Shown in pieces: positions 8,223 through 15,470 of a stretch of DNA of 64,000 nt (the stretch's first letter is position 1; each line of letters opens with the position of its first letter). Origin of the DNA: CS2-K091 sp035527155 (GTDB taxonomy: Bacteria; Planctomycetota; Phycisphaerae; Sedimentisphaerales; Anaerobacaceae); contig DATLBB010000074.1 in assembly GCA_035527155.1 (NCBI GenBank), positions 3,696-67,695 of the forward strand, in the 5' to 3' direction. Under the pieces are notes generated by a model, which made no database searches, was not told the DNA's origin, and worked only from the letters and a program-made list of their open reading frames with translations. A program made the position numbers and the translations under genes.

Positions 8223-8297
8223 AATTTTGTGCCCCGTATTTTGTGTCGCCGCTGCTTTTCTTCGCAAAGCGAACAAGCTGGGCGACGAATTACATTA

Positions 8298-10463
8298 TCA
8301 CTTTAAGACTCCAGCAAGTTCCTGCTCCTGCTGCTGTGTCAATTCAGTCTGCTGGATAGATATAGCTTCTATTGGTTCTACTTCGGTTCCGAGCACGATT
8401 TCATCATAGGCGGCGACCGGCAACAGCGGCACCGTTCGTGATAACATTGCCGACAGAGGCGCACGCAGTCTCGAATCGCACAGCAAAACTAACTTGTCCC
8501 TGCCTTTGTCGCACGCCTGCTTCCAGGCTTGTGCAATTTTTCGGCTTATATCCATTACCATTTCGGTCGGCAATGCGAGGTTTATTGTCTCCGCTTCCTG
8601 CCGCAAAGTTGAAGTCATCTGATGTTCGAGGGCGGGGTCGAGGGTTATGGCTGAGATTTTGCCGGCCTCGTCTTTTAACTGGTCGGTAATGGTCCTGCTT
8701 AACGACTTTCGAACCATCTCTGTTAAAGCAACAGGGTTTTTGGTCTTTGAGGCGTGTTCTCCCAGCGATTCAAGTATTGTTGTTAAATCACGAATTGGTA
8801 TTCCATCCTTCAGAAGGCTTTTAAGCACACGCTGAAGCAGTCCAATAGATACTTCTCTGTCATCGCCAACGATTTGGCCCACCAATGACGGTTGAGTCTT
8901 GCGGAGACGGTCAACAAGAAGCTGTACGTCTTCACGTGTCAACAACTCGTCAGCATGTTTTCGCAGTGTTTCGGACAGATGCGTAATAAAGACGGATTCA
9001 GGGTCGATGACGGTATATCCGTTTAATTCGGCCTTTTCCTTGTTTGCCGGTTTAATCCAGAGAGCGGGCAAGCCATACACAGGTTCGGTAGTTTCTATAC
9101 CCTCGACTTTGGTTTGGACAGCACCGGAATCCATAGCAAGGAACATGTCGGGCTCCAATCGTCCCTTTGCTACGGGCAGCTCTGATAGTCGAATCTCGTA
9201 GGCAGTCGGTTCGAGGCTGATATTGTCCCGCAGTCGCACGAGAGGTATAACAATACCAAGCTCCTGTGCGAATTTTCTCCGCAATGCTCCGATACGCTCA
9301 AAAATGGCGCTGTCTTTACGAGGGTCAACCATGCTAATCAATCGGACGCCGACCTGTACAGAAACCCTATCGACTTCGAGCAGGTCCTCAACCGGCTGTT
9401 TTTCAGCCTTTGCCTTCGGAGGAGCCTCGCGTTTGCTGCGGCCCTTTTCAGATTTAGCCGCTACTCGACCAAACATGGCGGCGCCGGTAGCCAACAGTAG
9501 AAAAGGAATTTTGGGCAGGCCGGGCACAAGCGCCAGCGAACCAATGACAACAGCCGCTATAATCAGCGGCTGGCTGGCCTTAAGAAACTGTCTGGACAGG
9601 TCCTGTCCAACGCTATAGCGTGACGAGATTTTTGTTACCAAAAAGCCTGAACTGACGGAGATTATTACCGATGGTATCTGTGTTACGAGTCCATCGCCGA
9701 TGGAAAGGATAGAATAAGTCCTTACAGCATCGGCAAGGGGCATAGCGCGTGAATAACCCATAGCTATCCCGCCGATTATGTTGACCGCGGTGATTAGCAG
9801 CCCTGCCTTGGCATCTCCCCGAATGAATTTGCTGGCACCGTCCATCGCGCCATAAAACTCACTTTCCTTGACAATTTTTGCTCTGCGCTCGTTGGCCTGC
9901 TCCTCGGTGATAGTTCCAGCGTTAAGGTCGGCATCAATTGCCATTTGCTTGCCGGGCATAGCATCAAGTGTGAAACGTGCAGAAACTTCGCTTATTCGCT
10001 CGGCACCTTTTGTGATTACTATAAACTGGATGACAACAAGGATTAAAAAGATTACGAGCCCGACGACGAAACTGCCTCCGGCAACGAAGCCGCCGAAGGT
10101 CTCGATAATCCTGCCTGCGTTGCCATGTAGAAGTATCAATCTGGTTGAGGCGACATTAAGAGAAAGTCTAAACAGCGTTACAAAAAGCAGCAGTGAAGGG
10201 AAAGTAGATAATTCGAGTGCTTCTTTTGACGATAGTGTAACTATCAAGACAGCCACAGCCAGGGATATACTACAAGCGAGAAACATATCCAACACTGGGG
10301 TGGGCAGAGGGATTATAATTGTGGCAAGGACCGCCACCAGTCCAACAGCCAAGATAATATTGCTGTGGGACGCAAGCGGCATATTGATGGGATTCGGCTC
10401 CGCTGTTTTGCGCAAACGGGGTCCCACCAATCCTGATGAGCTTTGTTGTGCCGCGTCTGCCAT
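8298..10463 (-). CDS. flhA: Flagellar export gate protein FlhA
   Basis: A 721-residue FHIPEP-family protein, the large gate subunit of the flagellar type III export apparatus. The N-terminal half has about eight membrane helices with family-typical segments (TLFRLSLNVASTRLIL, then AMDGASKFIRGDA for the cytoplasmic FHIPEP loop). The C-terminal half (after about residue 340) is the cytoplasmic domain that binds chaperone-substrate pairs. I chose the ATG at 10463, with GAAGGA about six bases upstream; a TTG at 10523 would add 20 residues partly encoded by a hairpin repeat. It lies directly downstream of fliN. Confidence 0.97.
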   Translation of the reverse strand: MADAAQQSSSGLVGPRLRKTAEPNPINMPLASHSNIILAVGLVAVLATIIIPLPTPVLDMFLACSISLAVAVLIVTLSSKEALELSTFPSLLLFVTLFRLSLNVASTRLILLHGNAGRIIETFGGFVAGGSFVVGLVIFLILVVIQFIVITKGAERISEVSARFTLDAMPGKQMAIDADLNAGTITEEQANERRAKIVKESEFYGAMDGASKFIRGDAKAGLLITAVNIIGGIAMGYSRAMPLADAVRTYSILSIGDGLVTQIPSVIISVSSGFLVTKISSRYSVGQDLSRQFLKASQPLIIAAVVIGSLALVPGLPKIPFLLLATGAAMFGRVAAKSEKGRSKREAPPKAKAEKQPVEDLLEVDRVSVQVGVRLISMVDPRKDSAIFERIGALRRKFAQELGIVIPLVRLRDNISLEPTAYEIRLSELPVAKGRLEPDMFLAMDSGAVQTKVEGIETTEPVYGLPALWIKPANKEKAELNGYTVIDPESVFITHLSETLRKHADELLTREDVQLLVDRLRKTQPSLVGQIVGDDREVSIGLLQRVLKSLLKDGIPIRDLTTILESLGEHASKTKNPVALTEMVRKSLSRTITDQLKDEAGKISAITLDPALEHQMTSTLRQEAETINLALPTEMVMDISRKIAQAWKQACDKGRDKLVLLCDSRLRAPLSAMLSRTVPLLPVAAYDEIVLGTEVEPIEAISIQQTELTQQQEQELAGVLK

Positions 10464-10490
10464 TATGGTTCCTTCTACCCCGCTGCTTTC

Positions 10491-10502
10491 TGCCGAGAGG
10501 CA
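10491..10502. repeat. Hairpin repeat, stem TGCC/GGCA, loop GAGA
   Basis: TGCC-GAGA-GGCA followed by TCC, in the gap between fliN and flhA. Same family as the copies at 23811, 28607, 34796 and 60114; here the outer stem pair is T-A rather than C-G. Confidence 0.6.
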
Positions 10503-10541
10503 TCCTGTGGATTGCGAAAGCAAGAAGCGGGTGATTCTGAT

Positions 10542-10949
10542 TTACGCATCGAGAGCAGAATCATCAAGGCCAAGAATCTGCTTTATCTTGATGGCGAACC
10601 GGCCGTCCACCACCACTATAGTTCCCGTGGCAAACTTAGTGTCCCTCAGGTACAAGTCTGCCGGTTCATCAATAGATTTATCAAGCTCCAACACCGAGCC
10701 AGGTCCAAGCTGCAAGAGTCTGCGAACAGGTATCTCTGTCTGTCCAATAGCAACAGTAATAAAAATGCCCACGTCCAGTAAGACGTCAATACTTCCGCCG
10801 GCACCTGTGTCCCCTGCTGCAGGAACCTCGGAAAATTCAACAGGTTGTACCTGCGTTTTTGGGTCTTCCTGTGCTTCAGCCTCTGACGGATTTTCCTGGT
10901 CCTGCTTTTCTTCGGTCTTTTCTTCTGTGGCTTCAGTTGTTTCCGCCAT
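10542..10949 (-). CDS. fliN: Flagellar motor switch protein FliN
   Basis: A 135-residue protein with a Glu/Gln-rich disordered N-terminus (about 1-45) and a C-terminal SpoA domain (about 55-130). SpoA motifs include DVLLDVGIFITVAIGQTEIPVRRLLQLGPGS (broken across strands), SVLELDKSIDEPADLY and IVVVDGRFAIKI. FliN forms the lower C-ring with FliM and helps dock the FliH-FliI export complex. It sits between fliM and flhA in the usual order. Length and motifs are normal for the family; the long acidic N-terminus resembles FliN of several non-enteric phyla. Confidence 0.95.
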   Translation of the reverse strand: MAETTEATEEKTEEKQDQENPSEAEAQEDPKTQVQPVEFSEVPAAGDTGAGGSIDVLLDVGIFITVAIGQTEIPVRRLLQLGPGSVLELDKSIDEPADLYLRDTKFATGTIVVVDGRFAIKIKQILGLDDSALDA

Positions 10950-10999
10950 ATTTTGATTTCCTTTTCTTTATTAAGTACCTGTAATTGGATTTATATCTT

Positions 11000-11965
11000 T
11001 TATGTATTACAAGCCAGTTCCGTAATCAGCACAGCGTGCTTTCCGGCTGATTTTGCGGGCCTGGCCAGAAAGGCCCTTTGTCCGTTTACTATCAATTCAA
11101 TCGGCTCATCAATTCTCTTATCAAGTAAGAGTATATCATTGGGTCGAAGACTCACTATTTCTCCAAAGGGGAGCACGGCAGAAGCCACTTGAGCCACAAC
11201 AGAAACGGGCATTTCCTGCATACGGCCAAGGATTGCTTTTGAAATCTCCTCGGGCGAGAATTTGGCAACAGCTTCCACGGTTTTTCCCACCATATGTTGG
11301 AGTTTGTTTGAGAGTATTAAGATGTAAGCTTCGGAGCTGTCCTCCTGGTCGTTTTTCTTGACTTGAAAAGTAAATTTGCAGAGTTCTTCTGTGCCTTTGA
11401 GGTCAAGAGGCAAGAGCCTTCTGACAATATTCTCAGCCGGCTGGAAATTGTAAGTTTTAGAAGGGCTGGAAAACGCGTCAACGATGGCAGAGGTGATGTC
11501 TAATAAAAGCGACTCTTCCAACAGCGATAAATCCACCCTCGAATCCCCTTCGGATTCAGTATCCCCAAGCAATTGTGTCGCCCAGATGGATGCAGTTTGT
11601 GTAGGTACACAAATAAGTCCACATGAAGTCTCCTGGTTGTTGCCGAAAGCCAGGTAATAATCATTCTGCTTGCTCTCCAGGGCCAGGTCAACAAGCTCAG
11701 CAGCAAAATGCTGGGTGATGGAGACAACCGCTACATCGAACTCGTTGTTGCAAAAGTCAGTGAATTTTTCAGCGATTGTCCTGGCCACTTTTTTTGTGAA
11801 ATCTTCGAGTTTATTGAGCTGGCTTCTATCAAAGTAGTGAGGTTGATGCCAACTGTATTCTGTAGCCTTTATCTGCGTGGTATCCTCCATCGGCCCCGAA
11901 CCGATAGCCATAAGGAGCTGTTGCATCATTTCTTTAGTTAAATTGTGAGCTGCTCTGGTACTCAT
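11000..11965 (-). CDS. fliM: Flagellar motor switch protein FliM
   Basis: A 321-residue protein with the FliM layout: a short N-terminal segment (LTKEMMQQLLMAIGSG) at the place where FliM carries its CheY-binding EIDALL motif, a CheC-like middle domain (about 45-235) and a C-terminal SpoA domain (about 245-315, with LRPNDILLLDKRIDEPIELIVNG). It joins FliG to FliN in the C-ring and reverses rotation when CheY-P binds. The N-terminal motif is only a distant match to EIDALL, so switching input may differ. Its ATG overlaps the fliL stop codon by four bases (ATGA). Confidence 0.9.
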   Translation of the reverse strand: MSTRAAHNLTKEMMQQLLMAIGSGPMEDTTQIKATEYSWHQPHYFDRSQLNKLEDFTKKVARTIAEKFTDFCNNEFDVAVVSITQHFAAELVDLALESKQNDYYLAFGNNQETSCGLICVPTQTASIWATQLLGDTESEGDSRVDLSLLEESLLLDITSAIVDAFSSPSKTYNFQPAENIVRRLLPLDLKGTEELCKFTFQVKKNDQEDSSEAYILILSNKLQHMVGKTVEAVAKFSPEEISKAILGRMQEMPVSVVAQVASAVLPFGEIVSLRPNDILLLDKRIDEPIELIVNGQRAFLARPAKSAGKHAVLITELACNT

Positions 11966-12573
11966 TGTACGGCAAATTCCTTAAACAGAACGCGTCTGAT
12001 TCGAGGTTTGGAATCAGGAAAAAGCTTTTCGTTAAAAGCATCAAGTACCTGGGATTGAATACTCTTGAGGTTCCTGTCCCCTCTTATATCTTCAAGGCTT
12101 AAACCTGCAAGGTAGATGGTAAGCCAGTTTGTCAGGAGTGGTTTTTTCTCCTCAATAAAAACGACTCCTTTCTTCTGCTCGACTTGAGGGTCTATTTCCA
12201 GTGTCAGAGTCAGCCGAACGTAGCGTGTTACGCCGGGTGCATCAAGATTTGCCACAACAGGCTCCAAATCATAGTACCAGGTTCCCTGAGATTCGTCGCC
12301 GGTCAAATCCGGGGTATTCACTTTTATGCCCTCCGGCAGAGTCGGTCCGCCTTCGGTGGCCTGGGCGGTCTCGGTTGTGCCGGAACCACCAAATATTCGA
12401 CCGAGTCCAAAGCCTGCACCGGCACCAACTATTATAACAACAGCCATTATTATCCACTGCAAGCGGCCCCCAAAGGCCTTCTTATCGCTCGGTTCCGCCT
12501 TTACCTGCTCCCGTTCTTTTTGCTCTTGCTTTTGCTCCTGCTGTTGCTCTTTTGTCTCATCTGTATCCGCCAT
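11962..12573 (-). CDS. fliL: Flagellar basal body-associated protein FliL
   Basis: A 203-residue inner-membrane protein: a Gln/Glu/Lys-rich cytoplasmic N-terminus, one membrane helix (about residues 40-62, with a glycine-rich GAGAGFGLG end) and a periplasmic FliL domain (about 85-203) containing YYDLEPVVANL and a conserved C-terminal I-x-x-VLFKEFAVQ. FliL surrounds the stator and supports torque at high load. I take the ATG at 12573, preceded by GGAAAG; the GTG at 12597 lies in a palindrome. It overlaps fliM by four bases. Confidence 0.92.
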   Translation of the reverse strand: MADTDETKEQQQEQKQEQKEREQVKAEPSDKKAFGGRLQWIIMAVVIIVGAGAGFGLGRIFGGSGTTETAQATEGGPTLPEGIKVNTPDLTGDESQGTWYYDLEPVVANLDAPGVTRYVRLTLTLEIDPQVEQKKGVVFIEEKKPLLTNWLTIYLAGLSLEDIRGDRNLKSIQSQVLDAFNEKLFPDSKPRIRRVLFKEFAVQ

Positions 12574-12591
12574 TTTCGTCTTTCCTTTCCT

Positions 12592-12644
12592 CCACACATT
12601 TATATGTGTGGTATCCTTCTATTTCCCCACACGTAAGTGTGGGG
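12592..12644. repeat. Two adjacent palindromes between sigma54 activator and fliL
   Basis: CACACATTTATATGTGTG (12593-12610) and CCCCACACGTAAGTGTGGGG (12625-12644). Both are near-perfect hairpins. The second has an eight-pair stem and a GTAA loop on the plus strand and lies just after the activator stop codon. No T-run follows on the minus strand, so read-through into fliL is likely; it may act as a transcript-processing or stabilising hairpin. Confidence 0.6.
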
Positions 12645-12646
12645 TC

Positions 12647-14392
12647 TTAAGCGTTCGACTGAGCGCTCGCGCCGAAGGCCGGCTGCAAGCACCCGGTTCG
12701 GCTAAGCTCACCATCGAAGCCTTCTCTGCGATATCGGTGTATTCTGTCCCGCAACGTTCGGTCGCTAATTCCCAATACCTTTGCGGCCCTGGTCCGGTTG
12801 CCTCCGGTCTGCTGTAAAGTATCCAGGATAGCTCTTCGCTCAATCTGCTCAAGGGGTACTCCGCCAAGTCCGCTCTCGCTCCTGCTTTCACAAGAAGGAG
12901 TGGGTGCATACGCATCTATTGCGCACGACGAATTATGACCGTTTTCTTTTTCCTGTGGCAGCGGTTGTAATTCGTCAAAGAGCCAGGAGACATCGGCCAG
13001 TGACAGGGCTTCGCCAAGACCCAAAATCAGCGATGTCCGCACGACATTGCGCAATTGCCGCACATTGCCGGGCCAGTGGTATTTGGCGAAAATGTCCATC
13101 ATCACCGCGTCGAGCTCAGTGATACGACGCTGGGCTTCGCGGGCATAAAGATTGACAAAATACCATACGAGGTCAGACAAATCATCCTTTCGTTTCCTCA
13201 GAGGGCAAATGACTAATCTTATGCCGTTTAGTCGATAGTAAAGGTCCTGACGGAATCGTCCCTGCTGCACCGCCTGCAATAAATCCTTATTTGTAGTGCT
13301 TATTATTCGAACATCGACCCTAATGTTTTCGTTTCCTCCGACACGTTCAAAATCCTGCTGATCGAGAACCCGCAGCAGCTTTGCCTGAAATTTTATTGGT
13401 GTTTCGGCAATTTCGTCCAGGAGCAGTGTCCCTCCATGAGCCATTTCGAATCGACCTTTGTGCCGATTATAGGCTCCGGTGAACGCGCCCTTCTCATGAC
13501 CAAACAACTCGCTTTCAAGAAGGGAGTCACTTAAGGCGGCACAATTAACCTTAATGTATGCACCTTGTGCTCTTCTGCTTCTGTGGTGGATAAGATAAGA
13601 GAGCAATTCTTTGCCTGTTCCACTTTCGCCACTTATTAAAACCGGTGCTGACGTTGGAGCTACTTTTTTAGCCAAATTGACGGTCTGAACCATGTTTGCA
13701 TTTCTGCCCACGATTCGATACAGACAGTTGGTACCCTCGTAGGCAGAAGCTATCGTTGAGACGCCGTGGTTGGGCAGGAAAGTATCCAGTAATCTCCCAA
13801 TTTTTTCACGGTCTAACGGCTTGATTAGGAAATCATAAGAGCCGAGGCGGACGGCCTTAACTGCCGTCTCAATCAGTTCGTATGTTGCTCGTGGTGTTTT
13901 ACCTGCCGTTTTGCTTCGCAAAGACGAAGCATCAGAGGCTTTTTGCCATTCACTGTTTGCTATCATAACGACCGGCAGCTCCGGCGAAATTGCCCTGATT
14001 TTCTCAAGCAATTCGAGACCATCCTGCGTCTGGCCCTGCCTTGTGGCGGATGGGCTTATCCTGTCACTGGTAAATACGAGGTCGCAACTTCCCCTGTCAA
14101 GGAAGTCGATGGCATCTTTTATATCACCGGCCAAGTGACCCCGAATCCCCTTTTGAGCTAAAATTTCAAGCATAAATCGAGCCAGCTCAGTGTCGCCATC
14201 AACTATCAAGACATTCGCAATATCTTCGGGGTCTCCAAACGCACATCCGCTGCCGGGTGTGCAGGCCCGTCCCTGCCCCTGCTTCCGCAGGGGTAAACTT
14301 GTCCCCGCAACAGCGGGGATCAGGGATTGGGTTTGTTGGTCCGGCCCACTGTGCCGGTCTTGGCTTATGGTTTTTACTGTGTTGTTACTCAC
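12647..14392 (-). CDS. Sigma54-dependent transcriptional activator (FlrC/FleR-like)
   Basis: An NtrC-family protein of about 581 residues: receiver-like domain, AAA+ domain with Walker A GESGTGKE, the sigma54-contacting GAFTGA loop and a Walker B region (GGTLLLDEIAE), then a Fis-type helix-turn-helix (RTRAAKVLGISDRTLRDRI). It should open sigma54 promoters for hook-basal-body genes. The receiver is degenerate: the acidic pair reads VDGD and the phosphorylation site reads DLVFTSDR, with Ser where Asp is expected. The start is uncertain: GTG 14392 has GGAG upstream, GTG 14440 lies inside a palindrome. The first 60 residues and the last 20 are partly encoded by palindromic repeats. Confidence 0.9.
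   Translation of the reverse strand: MSNNTVKTISQDRHSGPDQQTQSLIPAVAGTSLPLRKQGQGRACTPGSGCAFGDPEDIANVLIVDGDTELARFMLEILAQKGIRGHLAGDIKDAIDFLDRGSCDLVFTSDRISPSATRQGQTQDGLELLEKIRAISPELPVVMIANSEWQKASDASSLRSKTAGKTPRATYELIETAVKAVRLGSYDFLIKPLDREKIGRLLDTFLPNHGVSTIASAYEGTNCLYRIVGRNANMVQTVNLAKKVAPTSAPVLISGESGTGKELLSYLIHHRSRRAQGAYIKVNCAALSDSLLESELFGHEKGAFTGAYNRHKGRFEMAHGGTLLLDEIAETPIKFQAKLLRVLDQQDFERVGGNENIRVDVRIISTTNKDLLQAVQQGRFRQDLYYRLNGIRLVICPLRKRKDDLSDLVWYFVNLYAREAQRRITELDAVMMDIFAKYHWPGNVRQLRNVVRTSLILGLGEALSLADVSWLFDELQPLPQEKENGHNSSCAIDAYAPTPSCESRSESGLGGVPLEQIERRAILDTLQQTGGNRTRAAKVLGISDRTLRDRIHRYRREGFDGELSRTGCLQPAFGASAQSNA
12695..12719. repeat. TTCGGCT-AGCTCA-CGAAG palindromic repeat at activator 3' end
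   Basis: Near-identical to the copy inside fliA (7902-7926). It is translated as the C-terminal tail after the helix-turn-helix (GFDGELSRTG). Confidence 0.6.
14276..14318. repeat. Two G/C-rich hairpins in activator N-terminus
   Basis: CCCCTGCTTCCGCAGGGG (14276-14293; the minus strand carries a GGAA loop) and CCCCGCAACAGCGGGG (14303-14318). Both lie in frame in the N-terminal extension before the receiver-like domain. Confidence 0.6.
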
Positions 14393-14416
14393 TTCAAAGA
14401 TACTCCACTTTCCACC

Positions 14417-14460
14417 GCCTGCACCTGTGGTTGCCTGCACAGTTTACGCAGGCACAGGTG
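14417..14460. repeat. CACCTGTG ... CACAGGTG long palindrome
   Basis: Arms at 14422-14429 and 14453-14460 with internal GCCTGCAC/ACGCAGGC pairing. It lies in the 87-base gap between the TPR gene at 14480 and the GTG at 14392. A related palindrome is at 18567-18594. Confidence 0.55.
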
Positions 14461-14479
14461 AGAATGTGGTCCCAACAAT

Positions 14480-15466
14480 CTACAATTGAGATTCTGCTGC
14501 AATCAAGGTCCTGGGTTTGTCTTTCTGCTGCCAATCAATTAATCCTTCCCTTGCCTTGGCCAGGTCGACCCAGGGTGAATCGGAATATTCTGCTATTAGT
14601 AGTCCGTACATTTTCTTTGCCGTTGGCGGGTCATCACCCCTCAGACAGTTGCCCATCTGGAATAAAATCCAGGCCCTATCCTGGTCGGAGCCGGCCTTGT
14701 CCGAGCTTTTTCGTTTAAGAGCTTCCTGATAAAACACCGCTGCTTCTTTTAGACGTCCGCTGTAGTACAAAACCTCGCCCAACGCAAAAGGATTGTCCGA
14801 CCGGTCAGGATGTTGTGCCAGATTGCCGACCAACTGCAATGTCCGGCCGGTTAGAAGCCCATATGGCAGTTTGGGCTCAATAGCCTTTTTCACAGTTTCT
14901 TCTTTGGCCTCTGCGTTGGATGAAGTTTCATTTGGTTCCACTGTTTTTACCACCGGCTCGACAATAATAACAGGTTCGACAGTCTTCTTCGGCCGCGCAA
15001 ACTCGATAGAGCGAATTTGTTCGATTATTCGCCTGAGTTTACTTTTGCTTTTAGCTTCCTTTTCGCCTTCATAAGCACTAATCCCGGCACGCCATAATTG
15101 ACGTCCGAGGCTATTACCTTGTTTTTCCGGAACAGTAAAACCTCTCCGTGGCATTTTCTGATTAGCCTCCGTCGCAGAACTTACAGCATCGACGTTGCTG
15201 ATTTGCGACTGTTGCTGTGTGGTTGAGTGAGACTTAACAGGCTGCATCAGATGAACAGGTGGAATATTCACATCAAATAGAGTCTGCGTTAAATAAGGCA
15301 CTAAAGAATTAGTTGGGTCAAGCTGCTCTGATGATATTTGAGCATCGACAAGAGATGTTAAGAAACAAATAGACAAAAGGGTGTAAAGCGATGCTCGGCG
15401 CCCGATGTCCGATGCTCGATGCCCGATGCCTGAGTTTGGCTCTACGTTTTTGGTTTCCGTCTTCAT
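14480..15466 (-). CDS. Exported TPR-type protein of unknown function
   Basis: A 328-residue protein. An uncleaved or cleaved signal segment (about 27-42, LYTLLSICFLTSLVDA) follows an N-region encoded by six 7-bp repeats, visible as GIGHRAS/DIGRRAS. The middle is low-complexity and basic, with a Val/Glu/Pro-rich segment (about 160-205). The C-terminal third (about 220-310) contains two or three TPR-like helix pairs (ALGEVLYYSGRLKEAAVFYQ). It lies 4 bases after the large TPR gene and before the sigma54 activator. It is probably a periplasmic scaffold; a flagellar role is inferred from the operon. Confidence 0.7.
   Translation of the reverse strand: MKTETKNVEPNSGIGHRASDIGRRASLYTLLSICFLTSLVDAQISSEQLDPTNSLVPYLTQTLFDVNIPPVHLMQPVKSHSTTQQQSQISNVDAVSSATEANQKMPRRGFTVPEKQGNSLGRQLWRAGISAYEGEKEAKSKSKLRRIIEQIRSIEFARPKKTVEPVIIVEPVVKTVEPNETSSNAEAKEETVKKAIEPKLPYGLLTGRTLQLVGNLAQHPDRSDNPFALGEVLYYSGRLKEAAVFYQEALKRKSSDKAGSDQDRAWILFQMGNCLRGDDPPTAKKMYGLLIAEYSDSPWVDLAKAREGLIDWQQKDKPRTLIAAESQL
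15389..15430. repeat. 7-bp-period repeat array, six units
   Basis: CGATGCT, CGGCGCC, CGATGTC, CGATGCT, CGATGCC, CGATGCC. Translated in frame just before the signal-peptide core of the TPR protein. Confidence 0.7.
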
Positions 15467-15470
15467 TGTG

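Noticed and set aside
9868..10956. Plus-strand ORF of 362 codons
   Set aside because: Lies antisense to flhA and fliN; Ser/Thr/Pro-rich shadow composition and no ribosome site.
12625..12644. Hairpin considered as an intrinsic terminator after the sigma54 activator
   Set aside because: No T-run on the minus strand, and fliL, fliM and later genes need read-through; kept as a repeat/processing hairpin.
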